Below are positions 1-11,272 of a DNA stretch of 64,000 bases, piece by piece. Position numbers and translations under genes: made by a program. The stretch lies in the NCBI GenBank assembly GCA_005406025.1, contig BGZK01001234.1, positions 1 through 64,000 of the forward strand, given 5' to 3'. How positions within the stretch are numbered: position 1 is the first letter of the stretch; the number at the start of each line of letters is the position of its first letter. The notes under the pieces were generated by a model. The model was not told where the DNA came from. It made no database searches and was given only the letters and a program-made list of their open reading frames with translations. The stretch is from Eumeta japonica (Eukaryota; Arthropoda; Insecta; Lepidoptera; Psychidae).

Positions 1-479
1 GAAGCAAAACTAAGTGAAGGCATATTGATTTTGCACAATAATGCACTTATGCATATTGGTTAAGCGACATAGTCAGCCGTGAGCAAAAACTGGTTCGTGA
101 GAATTGACTGACCTATCATACCGGCATTTCAACATAAAGCGAAAGATTGTTTTAAGGGCTCCATACATTTAATAAACCTTTATAAGTTCACTCTCGTGTT
201 CGTCTGTCCAACCGCCTGTGAAAACCAATTTTTACGAATTTTCCGGACGAAAAAACGTGCGATTTGCTACACAATAGAGTTACATGTAATAAATGAATGC
301 TGATTTAATTTGGGGGCTAACCAGAAATTACTTGGGTTAAGGCATCGAGTAACACCCAAATGAACGGATTTGTTATGAAAAATACAAATATAAGATCGGA
401 GAAAAAGTTTTTTGATTTTATATATAAATTAAAGATATTTTTCTATCAAATTTTATTAGTTTTACGTAGGTTTTATATT
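1..479. other. A+T-rich non-coding stretch, nothing recognised
   Basis: No open frame of note, repeat or RNA gene was recognised. It may contain flanking DNA split by the mariner remnant that follows, but no mariner 5' half is visible here. Confidence 0.5.
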
Positions 480-910
480 ATATTTTTGTGGACTACTGGT
501 GATGAAAAATGGATTACCTACGACAAGAACCTGTGAAAAAGGTCATGGTCAAAATGCAAGCTACTTCCACTGATTATAGCGAAATCCGGATTAACTCGCA
601 ATAAGTTCATGCACAGTTTGCATATATTGAGAGAGTTCGGTTAGAAAGTGTTAATGCATCAACCATAAATTCCTGACCTTGTACTCTCAGATTTTCACCT
701 GTTTCGGTCTCTTCAAAAATTTTTAGGTAGTTTTAGGTAAAATCAAGAGAGGACTGCCATAACTATTTGTCGCAGTTTTTTGATCAGAAGTCCCAAAATT
801 TCTACAGCAACGGAATTATGTCATCACCTAAAAAACTGACAACGAGTTGTTGAACAAAATGACATTTTAAATTTGTAGATAAAATACGAATAATTTTTTC
901 CCCAACCTCA
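480..910 (+). mobile_element. mariner transposon remnant (3' half, internally deleted)
   Basis: This is the 3' half of a mariner (Tc1/mariner superfamily) cut-and-paste transposon. The frame reads TTGDEKWITYDKN from about 493, containing the first catalytic Asp (codon at 501-503). It then breaks at a stop. Compared with the fuller copy at 8549-9834, about 190 bp are missing near 615-625, including the second catalytic Asp. The conserved end of the transposase (the region that reads LAPSDFHLFRSLQN in intact relatives) follows in degraded form at 655-730. The 3' terminal inverted repeat is good: read on the minus strand from 910 it begins aggttggggaaaaaattatt. No 5' end is seen. It cannot encode a transposase. 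Confidence 0.85.
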
Positions 911-1437
911 TATTTTTTTCACATGGAAAGCCCGCTTTTTGTCCCCGATATCGGAGAATATAGTATTTTTTATAAATTTTCTCTCGGTTCACACCTTGCT
1001 GGAAAGTCGGCTTCTGTCCCTGATAAAACATTCCCGCTCGCGCGATTATACCAGTCTGAATAATATCTAAGAGCGGGAATATTATCGGGGACTAAAAGTG
1101 TAGACTTCATCAAGACGTGAGCTTGTAGAGAATATAGAACTTTCCTTCCTAATATAGAGAACTTTTTATCCTGATGGGGAAAAAAAAATGCTGTTCTTAC
1201 CACGGATGCAAAGAATGATTAACCAACTCGCATTGTATTATTGTGGTAATATTAGGTGTGTTGAAATATTTCACTTTTTTTCCATAGATGAGTGATAGGA
1301 CTACCGAACTTGGGGTGCCACTCGTGGTTTATAAGAAAACCTGAACGAAAATCGTAATTATTTAAACTATCAAGAGAAACGTAAAATAACAGTGAAGAGA
1401 AAATTTGTACGAAATATGTTCCTTAATTTCCTCATAA
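911..1437. other. Non-coding stretch with one large imperfect hairpin
   Basis: No gene recognised. The segments 1016-1039 and 1071-1092 are imperfect inverted repeats (outer gtccc / ggggac, inner attcccgctc / gagcgggaat), which could fold into a hairpin with a loop of about 31 nt. Confidence 0.4.
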
Positions 1438-1642
1438 TAAGAGGTCTACTCTCGCTTCCATCAGATATCGTACTCATTCCTAAAAGTTCCGGTGGTCACT
1501 CCCCCTTCCATTACATATGCTATTTCTTCCTAAAAGGTCAACAACGCACTAATGAGCCCTTTAAAATCCCGCGTCTATTGGCGTGGAGCGTGAAATCTGA
1601 TGGCTCGCATGCTCGTTTGCCCCTCCCTTTATATGACAAAAA
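1438..1642 (-). repeat. Lepidopteran-type interspersed repeat, degraded copy
   Basis: Read on the minus strand the segment begins ggcaaacgagcatgcgagcc and later contains agtgcgttg followed by accttttaggaag. This order (aaacgagcag..., a block around ccgcccatggaca, then gtgcgttgccggcctttt) is a widespread dispersed repeat that I recall from moth and butterfly genomes. I cannot name its class from sequence alone. A second, clearer copy lies on the plus strand at 12190-12360. The 93-codon plus-strand frame across it is not a gene. Confidence 0.5.
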
Positions 1643-1672
1643 AATTCAACGATGTATGCCCGGTACAGAATA

Positions 1673-2105
1673 GATTTTATTATGCATTTTTTCGCAAATA
1701 TTCATAATCCTTCCCTTCTTAGACAATTTTGTCAAAGAAATCAGTCATTGAAGTAACTGTTTTTGAGGAAAATAGCTTAGAACATTTACGTAGAAATGTG
1801 GTACTGACAATTTTAAGAATATGGGGAAGAGGCTAGGTGGCCAACCGCGTACGCTTCGCGTCTGGCCAGTCATCTGTTTCGCACAGCCGCGATCAGTCGC
1901 GAACTTACACTGATAAGATTTCGACGCGTCGCACCGTGACCTAACCCCATCCGCGCTTGCAGTCTGGCCGAGCATTTGTTGTGTCTATATTATTTTATAT
2001 TAATAAAAATTATATTTTTAATGCTATATTTTTCTTATAGTTATTTTGAAGAAGTCGTTCTAAACAAAAGATTATGAATATTTGCGAAAAGATGCATGCT
2101 TAAAT
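1673..2105. mobile_element. MITE-like element with terminal inverted repeats (family W, copy 1)
   Basis: The ends are inverted repeats: 1681-1708 (tatgcattttttcgcaaat...) matches the reverse complement of 2071-2100 with few mismatches. The interior holds a GC-rich core with ggccgagcatttgttgtgtc near 1966-1985. A second copy lies inverted at 18914-19228, and the two share both ends, the agtcatt(a/g)aagta block and the gcgcttgca...ggccgagcattt core. No transposase is encoded, so it would be non-autonomous. This copy carries extra sequence at about 1767-1860 that copy 2 lacks. Superfamily is not determined because no clear target-site duplication was found. Confidence 0.75.
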
Positions 2106-5100
2106 TACACGAAATTCGTGACAGCTTAAAAGATGCGTCGGTTGTGACGCTTTTGCGTTTAATTTAAAATTTTCGTAGATTAATAATAGTGCCCTATTTC
2201 TTGATCACATTTTATCCCTTGGATTTTATTGTAAACTAGATTTTATTGTAAACCCTTAACAGACTGCGACAATACCATGTATTGACTAAATTATATTTTT
2301 TGTGATTGTTTGTCTAGAAACACTTGACATATTTTTGTGTAATTTGGAAAGCTGTCTTCTGCATTCGAGCCCTAGATTAATAAACTTTTCTCCTATTTAA
2401 GCTAACATGCTTGGATTACGAACGTACATTTAAACTTATGATCGACAGAAATCAATAAATAGAAAGAATTATACAGTATGTAAATCAAAAACACCGTGTC
2501 ACTTGCCCTCTTAGTAGGACATAGTATTTGTTCGCTACGAAAACGTCCCAGCGCACCCCGACGTTCATACGGCGTGAACATACTAACTTATTTTAGTGCA
2601 TATAGATCATATAGGCGAGTTTCGAACTCGTACGTGATATATAGAAAACGTCGCTTTTGGTTCTGAAATGCATCGTACACGTATGCACTTTAGTACCTCG
2701 GTAATCCTTCAGAGGGCCGATCACGTGCCATACACATCGGCGGCTCTCATGACGGTAAGACCGCCGATCGATGTTGGTAGTCGTTGACGGTCGTCAAATA
2801 GCAGCGCCTGTTACGGTACGGTCCGGGATCGAGGTCAGAAAATAGCGTAGTATCCCGACGGTACGGCTTCCTTTCGAGGACAGATTTTGAGAGCCCGGCC
2901 GCTTCGATTTAATTGGTCTAAATTCGGCCCATCTAATTGGTTGCTCTCTCAAGGATGAATCCGAGAATAGTAAAAAATAGTATAAAAATGCAATTGCATG
3001 CTGCATTCGGTCTGCACTTGACTGCACCGGTTCAGTACTGCATCTGCACCTTGCACCAGTGTACCTAGTCTACAGTCCACCATAGTACATAAAATACGTA
3101 TCGGCATATCGGAAGTGAAGCTCTGCACCTCTATAGACACCTAATGTTTAGAGTTATTATTTCGACGACCTAAATTGGTGAGGCGCCGCTCCTGCGAAAT
3201 AGTCAAGCGATCGGCAAAACCAAAAACAGGCCGTTAAGCGTTACATACGCGTGCGCCCGGTCCGTCACAGGATTTGTATACGATCTCTGTTATTATTTTT
3301 TAAAAAGGTAGTTTGGTTCATAACACATAAATAATTTATAATGAAAAATAATTGAAGCATCCTGCGTTGACGACATTGACCTTTGACGTCAAGTCATAAC
3401 GAAAATACAATTTAGGTACTAAAACTCACGTTATGTACGACCGGTATCGTATCCATACTGAGCGTATACTAACACTATATCTAAATACTTGCTGGCACTA
3501 GATAAATTCATTATGTACGTTGTTTTTGGAGATTTTTCATAAAAAAATTACCGGGCACTCCTTATTACGTACATTGAAGGCACTGGAGATACGAAAATCG
3601 GAAAGAAGTTACCGATGGTGATAGTAGTGGTGGTGGTGGTTAGCTGGCGATTAGCCGCCGTTTTGCCAGCGGCGGCAACGCCGTAAAAAGAAATAGACAA
3701 ATTTGTGGGTCTGTTTATTAATAATTAACAAAACTTATTTTATTTTTTATTTAAGTTTATTGTAATTTTTATTATGCTTATTGTAACTGGAATGTGAAGG
3801 GAAAAAGTCATTTACATACTGTACTTGTTAAACATTTTCAGCCAGATTATAGTGCATAAATTTAGAATATTAAAAAGGAAAATAAACACTCTTTCAAATG
3901 CGATGTTACAGGAATTGTGGATATCGTAATAAAAGTTTTAATACCCTCAAAATTCCCGAAACTCCCGTCGCGAGCGACATACTTTCAAAGTCCAGCGTTT
4001 CGACTCGTTCCCCGTTCACGCTCTGATTCTACGAAATAATAAAACAACGTTGCTTTCGACTGATACGGTCAAAGAAAATCTTCATGGATGATATTATGAT
4101 GAAAATAGTATTTTCATTATCACTTGATGAAGCTTATCAAGATCTCAACTTAATATTCTTTTATCCGATGTCAATATTTCATGGATAACATTTTTACATT
4201 TAATGCCCTGTCTTATACCTTACTTATCAAGTCCTTACTTTGTGTAATACATTTAAGTTTGTCGAATATAAATAGTATTTAATCGTTGCCTTCTACTTTA
4301 AAAAGTTGGCGTGGAAGCGTTTACCTCTGCAACAAATTAAATAAAAAAAAAAAGAAACTAAAGCAATATGTTTATAACGTATTTGAAATTCTAACGACCG
4401 CTTAAAATGTATTTAAATGTTGTCTCCTAACAATTTTTGTCTTTTTCATTTAATGCTTCATAACTTTGTCTATGCGATTGCTTTGTTAACGTATTGTTAA
4501 AAACGAATTAAAAATTGCAGCTGTTATATCTTCCGTCGGACGGTTTCGTTACTTGCTTTTAAATATCACTCAAGGATACATTTAATTGTATTGGAATACT
4601 TGTTAGGTGTATAAGAATGTGCCCGATGATTTCAAATTTAAATTTGACTATATATATTCGAAAACGGCAGTTAGTGACCACTTCTAACTCAAGTAGGTCG
4701 ATCTTATCTAATTTGTACGTGGTCCAACATGAGCACCCATTTCCTATAGCTGTCTTCTTATCGCCTGTCAGCTCATCGCTTTTACGAGCAATCTTCATTG
4801 AATGTGCTAGGTGTGGTGCCAGGGACTTACTTTACGACACTACGAGTCGGGATGCGTTACACTCCAAGAGAAATCGGCTAGCAACAAATTTAACCACTTT
4901 AACACCACCAGTCGATATTAGTGTCATGCTCATGTTATGTACTAGTATCAAAATTCAGAAAAATAACGCGTATCAGGTTATTGTTGTTGTATATTTCCAC
5001 ATTTTTGAGCTTAAACTACTTTATTTATGACTACTATTTGAAGTAACGATCGCCCACAATCAAATGATCCATATTAAGCCCTTTGCAAAAAGCATTATTA

Positions 5101-6252
5101 TACATTTCACCCTTTTTTTGCCCTTCCTCTCTCATTGTAACGTTGCCTCACGCTTTCTGCGACCCCCCTATAAATATTATGTCACGAAAGCTTAACCCTC
5201 CCTCCTCTCGTAAATGATTCATTGGAATTATGATTAGTAAACAAATATAAAATATTTATAGAATACCGATACGAATGAGTTTTTATCTTAATGAAAAATA
5301 AAATATTAAAAATCTGAAAGGCGATTGACCCTGCAGGGTATTCCTAAAAGTTCCGCTATAATTTTTATCGATTTGTCAAGAGAAAAAACTGTAACAACAC
5401 CAATATTTATTTTGATGTGTTACGAGCTACTAATGGCTCTTCTTGGTTTATGACAGTTGTAAATCTCACTAACTGGCCACTATTCCCAACAAAAGAATTT
5501 AAGAATGGAATTTATCATTAAAATGAAACAAGTACATTACATTTTACTGAAAAAATAATTTATTTCAACTGTTTGCTATGGCGTGATTCAAAAACTAAGG
5601 AACGAATTTTGCTGTAGTTTTGATAATTCAGTGGCTAGGCAACTCAATCTAAACATGTTTCATATACTCGTAATTTTGTTTGTGTATGCGAACCGAGTTA
5701 CGGACAAAAACTATTTTTTTAATAATTTATTGACACCCACCCAGTGTGTGTATTATGAGTCTTTAAGAGTCCTACGGAACATTTAACCTCGCAATTGTCT
5801 GTTTATCATTGTTGCCTACATCGCTTAAAAAATCTATAATTAAAATACAATCGAATACTCGGTGAAGGAATAACTCCCAGATAATGATATTATATTCGGT
5901 TGTAACATTTGACTAAATCCAGTACGCATGTATGATCCTCTTGAAAACTACTTTCTGTATTCTATTAGCTACGAGGGAATAGATTCTAGGGCCGGAAAAA
6001 CCTCTGGAGCAATACTTAGGATTTATTCCGAGTCAGCGATGCGGAACCGAGGGACTGCGTTGATTGATGCGTGGAGCGACATTCCCGGCTGAGCTTTGCC
6101 TTTTCTGGAAGGGCCTTATTTGCTTGATACAGTCAATTTAAGCTTCGGCCGACGACGTCCTTTTGAAGGTTCTGCTTACTGTAAATCTTTTTCCCTTGCT
6201 AGTTACGGAATGCTTACAATTTATCACAATACTATGTTTCGAAGTTTTGTTA
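2106..6252. other. Long non-coding stretch, no gene recognised
   Basis: Mostly A+T-rich. The part at about 2480-3250 is more GC-balanced but gave no recognisable protein on either strand. A short GGT microsatellite (about 3621-3641) is followed by a GC-rich inverted repeat near 3655-3675. The 137-codon plus-strand frame at 4617-5030 overlaps a minus-strand frame and matches nothing I know. It is treated as chance. Confidence 0.5.
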
Positions 6253-6364
6253 GTATTCAAATTATTACAACTAGTATTTCGTATTCAAATTATTACAACT
6301 AGTATTTAGTATTCAAATTATTACAACTAGTATTTCGTATTCAAATTATGACGACTAGTATTTC
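6253..6364. repeat. Tandem repeat, 4 units of 28 bp
   Basis: Units start at 6253, 6281, 6309 and 6337, each exactly 28 bp, of the form gtattcaaattattacaact followed by agtatttc. The first three are nearly identical. The fourth has gac for aac (atgacgactagt) and grades into flanking sequence. This is a short minisatellite. Confidence 0.93.
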
Positions 6365-6868
6365 GTTCGCGTGATAGTAAAACATGATTAGATTTGATTC
6401 CAAACCCAAAGATCCGAAATTTCTGTTCCCAGCTATTAATTAAATCTGTACCTTAAAATTAATGTTATAGGAACACCACACATTTTTAACTCTTAGGTTC
6501 TAAACAGTTGCTTAGTCTTAGAATTAATTTAGATATGTAAATATGATTTCAAAAGATCTGTTCAAAAGTTAGGATTTATTGAACATTATTTTGTGGTCTC
6601 AATACATAGAGCGTCTATCGGTCACCGTCGTGTCCATATCTTGTTACTGATCTTCATAGTGGTTTGATCGGGACAAATTTATTGATAACACAAACCATCC
6701 GAAGCTGGCGACGTTCTTAATCATCAGTGCCATAAGGGGACCGATTGACGCACAACCTTAACGTTCGTGCACATGTTCGTACGTATACGGTATATGAATA
6801 ATATTATATGAACTAATAAAACACATTTTCTTATGTATGATAAAAAGATTTATGCCGGTGAAAATTTC
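6365..6868. other. A+T-rich non-coding stretch
   Basis: Nothing recognised. Confidence 0.5.
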
Positions 6869-7900
6869 ATATATATCTGCTGATAAATCCATCTAGTTAT
6901 GACTTATAGCGTTCATTTTACAAGTTGTATGTAGGGTTTCGACAGCCTCTTCTGGTGATGAAAATCGTTGACCACGTAATTTGTTCTTAATTTTTGCGAA
7001 CAGAAAAAGTCACAAGGTCGGGACCGTATGCAGGATTGCTCGTAAGTTCTACGTTTTTCTCCTTCATTTATTTGCCGTTTGAGAACTGGCAATGTCCTGC
7101 TGCAAATGATACGACATTTATGGTTATTTTACGGAGTTTGTCTATAACTTCCGGCAAACAAATGATCGAGTACCCATCACTATTCACGGTACAACAATTT
7201 TCCATAGCAACAGTAGTCACGTGTCCATTTTTTATTAATAAAAAAGAAGAAATCATCCGTTTAGAAGCACTACGCTCGCGCGCCCCTTTGGTTGGTTTGA
7301 GCTCAAATCGATAGAACTATACGGTCAATTGCTCCTTTGTTTTGAGGTCGTAACAATAAACCCATGTCTTGTCACCTGTTACTATGTCTCACGCCGAATT
7401 TGACGCCTCTTTCATGATTCTGCTAAGCACGGTCTTGCACCAGACGCGATTCGTTTTTTGAGCCTCAGTCGAATTATGTGGATCCCACCGCGAGCACAGC
7501 TTTGTCATACCCAAATGTTTATATGGCATCGAGCGTATTTAACTCATGCCTATGCCTAAGGATGCCCGAATCTCATTGTAAGGCACATGCCTGTCAATTT
7601 CAATCATACGCCGGCGCACAGCGTCGATGTCTCTGTTTTTCACAGCGGTGAACTGGCGACCATGGACCACGTGAGATTGACACGTCTGTGCTTATATTCT
7701 GTAAACCACTTATAAATAATCGTCTTTCATGGTGTTGCATTCAAGAAAATAGTTCCAAGCCGAGCGAGGTTCTGCTGAGCTGTCAAATTACACTTTTAAA
7801 ATCGTAGAAAATAATACTACGAAAATTTTCACGACTTACGTCCATAGTGATGAAGACATGCAAATTTATAAATGGCGCCACAATGTTAAAACAATTTGCA
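6869..7900 (-). mobile_element. mariner transposon of a second lineage, decayed
   Basis: On the minus strand, in pieces across several frames, this reads as a mariner transposase. It shows a helix-turn-helix region (YKWFTEYKHRRVNLTWSM), a block NRDIDAVRRMIEIDRHVPYN, then TGDKTWVYCYDLKTKEQ with the first catalytic Asp, then a stretch ending VNSDGYSIICLPEVIDKLRK. A degraded second-Asp region and QRFSSPEEAVET near the C-terminus follow. The third-Asp region reads GPDLVTF, so the final catalytic Asp appears lost. The far C-terminus is missing. The right-hand terminal repeat (minus sense) is visible at about 6870-6895 as tctgctgataaatccatct on the plus strand. The transposase differs clearly from the lineage at 480, 8549 and 49145, so at least two mariner lineages invaded this region. 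Confidence 0.85.
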
Positions 7901-7990
7901 ATTTAATTAATTAATGTAAGTGCTTTTCGAATATTGTTTATGTAAGTGGCCAGTTCCAGAAACTCACTATAAGTTTTATTTAAATATTAA

Positions 7991-8037
7991 ACAATATCTA
8001 ATCAATACATACACCCCAAGTATTAATTAGATATTGT
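7991..8037. repeat. Inverted repeat / hairpin
   Basis: Arms 7991-8008 and 8020-8037 (18 bp, one mismatch) are separated by 11 nt. There is no T-run or coding context to suggest a role. Confidence 0.7.
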
Positions 8038-8548
8038 GCCGAAGGCTTGACAATGGATTTGGAAGGTAGCAGTAGAACTTCTGAAGGGTTATTAGCCATT
8101 GTGTTTAGTTTAAACTCATTTTATTGTTTTCACGAGTCTTATAGCTCCGACGAAGGTCTAATGATTATGCAATAACTCGAGTCATGAAAAAACCTGTGAC
8201 TCTAATATGTCTATGAGTTTCAATTTATTTGATTTATATATATGTGTAATATATAAAAATTATCAGTCGTTTATCAACGTACGTATATTGATGAACGTCT
8301 GATATTGGAATTGGAAGGTTCGTACTGGAGTTTTTCAATGCTTGCTAGCCAACTCATTGGGTTGGAGTTCGTTTGTTTTCATTTCCTACGTCCCTACTCC
8401 ATTGCGAGGATTAATGACGCATTGCACACTTATCGTAACAACAGAATGAATACAAAAGAGCCGCCCCATTGCGCTTAGCTGTGTTTACCTTAGAAAATAG
8501 CTAGCCAATTTATAGCATACTTGTGGCGTATTTCGAAAACTGTTACGT
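8038..8548. other. Non-coding stretch
   Basis: Nothing recognised. Confidence 0.5.
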
Positions 8549-9834
8549 CGAGAAAAATTTTTTTGCATTTTTTATAAGTAAAAGGTTGCAATAAAATCTC
8601 TTTGGTTGTGTCATTTGTATCTGGCTAGTTTTGACACTATTAAATAGATGACATTTTAAAGAAAGACAAATAAAAATAAGAACAGTGTCCCGCCATTTTT
8701 CTATTGTTTTCGTGTCTTTCAATATAAATGAATATAACGTAGAAATTCGATACATTTTGAAGTTTTATTACAAAAACGGGGAAAAATCCGATACTAGCCA
8801 CGAAACAAAATTGTGACGTCTATGGGTCTTATGCAGTGTCGGTAAGAGTAGCAAAAAAATATTTCAATTATGATCGTAAATATGATGTCAAAGATGAACG
8901 TCACTCTAGTCGATCTGAATAAATAAAGTCGATAACATTTTGGAAAAAGTAGAGCAAGATCGGTATATTAGTTCTTACGACGTGGCTGAAGAGCTGGGGA
9001 CAGGTTTGTGGTCAATCCTTACCACAAAACAGTTTTGCCGCATTTTAAAAAAGCTGGATATACGAAAAAGCTCGATACTTGGGTCCCACACGAGCTCACT
9101 GAAAGAAATTTAATGAGTCGTGTTTTTATTTGCGATTCTCTATTGAAACGTAATAAAACCGAACCGTTTTTGAAAATATTGATCACTGGTAATAAAAAAT
9201 GGATTACCTTCGACAAAAACTTGCGAAAAATGACATGGTCAAAAGGGAAGCAAGCTCCATAGACTATAGTGAAATCCTGATTATTTCGTAATAAGTTGAT
9301 GCTGTGTGTATGGTGGGATTGGGAGAGCATTATTAATTATGAGCTTTTACCATCGGATAAAACCATAAATTTGAATCTCTACTGCCAACAGCTGATGAGG
9401 CTCAAGCAAGAAGTAGAGAAGAAACAGCCGGAATTAATCAACGGAGAAGGTGTGATTTTTCACCATGAAAACGCCAGACCACACACATTTTCAGCCACTC
9501 AGCGAATATTGAGAGGTTGGGTTGGGAAGTGTTAATGCATCCACTATATATCCCTGAACTTGCGCCCTCAGATTTTCATCTGTTCCGGTCTCTTCAAAAT
9601 TTTTAGGTAATATTAGGTTAACATCAAGAGAGGACTGCCAAAACTACTCTTCGCAGTTTTTTGATCAGAAATTCCAAAATTTTACCTACAAAATGGCAAA
9701 AAGTTGTTAAACAAAAAGAATAATTTGACAGGTAATTATTATATACCTATATATACACAGTAATTAAATGTCAATAAAAAATGATCAAAAATTACCTAGA
9801 ATTTGCATATAAAATAAGAAAAACTTTTTCCCCT
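8549..9834 (+). mobile_element. Nearly full-length, inactive mariner transposon
   Basis: About 1.29 kb, the usual size for mariner. The 5' terminal repeat (gagaaaaatttttttgcatt from about 8550) pairs with the 3' one (reverse complement gggaaaaagtttttcttatt). The transposase is split over frames: NVEIRYILKFYYKNGEKS near 8730, FDVKDE-like text near 8885, then HFKKAGYTKKLDTWVPHELT (9031 on), then a frame with MLCVWWDWESIINYELLPS. The catalytic triad is damaged. The first Asp codon is aat (TGNKKW, 9191-9193) and the second is gaa (FHHENARPH, 9467-9469). The third survives as SDFHLF (gat at 9571). The distance from the second to the third is 104 nt, one short of the D34D spacing, showing a frameshift. 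A small insertion with inverted ends sits at about 9730-9797, between the gene and the 3' repeat. Confidence 0.92.
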
Positions 9835-10039
9835 CCCTTTATTTCATTCCTTTTTAATATTTTGGTGTACTATAAGCAAACCGAAGCGTATTTTAAGTGT
9901 TCCTTGCAACCATAATTATCATTCGAGAAAACGGATAGTCATTGGAATCGGAACGGACTCGTCGTCAACTAGTTTCCGAAAACAATTTCTACAAGCTACA
10001 CTTTACCGACCGACCGGGCGACCTTCTCTAAAAGTCTCA
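9835..10039. other. Non-coding flank
   Basis: Nothing recognised. Confidence 0.4.
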
Positions 10040-10540
10040 TTTCGTTCGTGATACCCCCGATAGCGGGGGTGGTTGGTGGACGCGTGTTATATTTAAACGT
10101 TTGTCACGCCAGCACCCGTTCTCGTCTCCTTTGACGTAACATAGAGCAATGTCGAAAACGTCGCGCGCGGCCGGACGACGTCCGGCGACGCAACGCCGGA
10201 GGTTAAAGCCCCGACGTACCTTGCTCGACGAGACCTAGAATTGCAAGTTTCTCGATGTCAACGAACTCTTTAATATTGAACAAGAAATAGTTAACGTTTT
10301 CATTTTTAATTTTACTTTTTCATTTGGCGCGTTGTGATCTCCCCGTCGAATCGCGAAGTTTTTCGCTACTCACTTGCATTTGGAATCTTTTGACGAGGAG
10401 CTTCGCGATCCTCGGGCATACTTTGAGAAGTCCGATGGACTGGAAAGAACACGCGCTACAAGCGTCACGCGACCGTAGAGCAAACGGGCGTCACGCCGTT
10501 GCGACACCGTTTCGCTTTTATTGCGTGTAGGTAGGTTTTT
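10040..10540. other. CpG-rich patch with small palindromes
   Basis: The segment is much richer in G+C and CpG than its surroundings, especially 10160-10235. It contains acccccg/cgggggt arms (10053-10070) and a gccggac/gtccggc palindrome near 10170-10190. The open frames at 10324-10567 on both strands overlap each other and match nothing known. It could be promoter or 5' untranslated DNA of a neighbouring gene, or simply a GC-rich repeat. No TATA box or splice evidence decides this. Confidence 0.35.
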
Positions 10541-11157
10541 GTTACAAAATGAAACACGTACTCGCACATATTATTCATACTCGTCGTAGTAGACGAGTTT
10601 TAGATTCTGAAATACGTTTTTCATTTAAAAGCGCGTAGGTAATGTCGCTTCCGTTGTGGAAATACAAACTGATACAGTCGTGATTTAAGTACAGCTTTCG
10701 TTGGTAAATTTCATCAACACTCCTGCACTGAAAGGAAATACGGAATAGAGATGTGTATTAAAAGTTTATTGGCTTTGCATACATGCCATCCTTAAATATT
10801 GCAAAACACAACGTCTTTCTATCAGTATGTGAACAAACGATAGGCAATCGTTTGTTTATTTACAACACGAAAACTACTAGTTCGATTAAACATAATTCTT
10901 TTTTTAGTATGGAAATAAGTTATCTGGCATAGTCTTAGTGTACACTACCTTTTGCCTGTGGCTTCAATCACGTGAACGTAAAACGAATCCCTTCCATTTT
11001 TTTTTATCCGCATCGGTTATTGATAATATGAACGTCCTAGAGAGGATCAAGATCAATACAGTTGAAATTGGAACAGCACGCAGAACCGGGATTGAGTTCA
11101 ACGACGGAAGCCAGGTTATCTGGGTGTGAGGTTATATGTTCCTCTTTGAAAATTTGG
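10541..11157. other. Non-coding stretch
   Basis: Nothing recognised. The 63-codon frame at 10938-11129 is regarded as chance. Confidence 0.45.
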
Positions 11158-11272
11158 CTGAAACCGAATCAAGGGCGAAAGCGGAACTACGATTGAGAGC
11201 GAAATCGCAATCGGGATCATAATAAAGACCGGGACCGGCATCGAGCGCGAAACCGAGACCCTTAAATGTTAT
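11158..11272. repeat. Patterned purine-rich block (degenerate cggaac/cgggat words)
   Basis: The strand reads as a string of near-hexamers such as gcgaaagcggaac, gaaatcgcaatcgggatc and gaccgggaccggcatcgagc. Similar blocks occur at 28041-28117, 29697-29880, 36255-36385, 53640-53692 and 54258-54345. In three of those places they lie inside short elements with similar ends, so this is probably a fragment of the same family. Confidence 0.6.

Noticed and set aside
4617..5030. 137-codon plus-strand frame
   Set aside because: It overlaps a minus-strand frame of similar quality, has no motif, and has A+T-driven composition at both ends.
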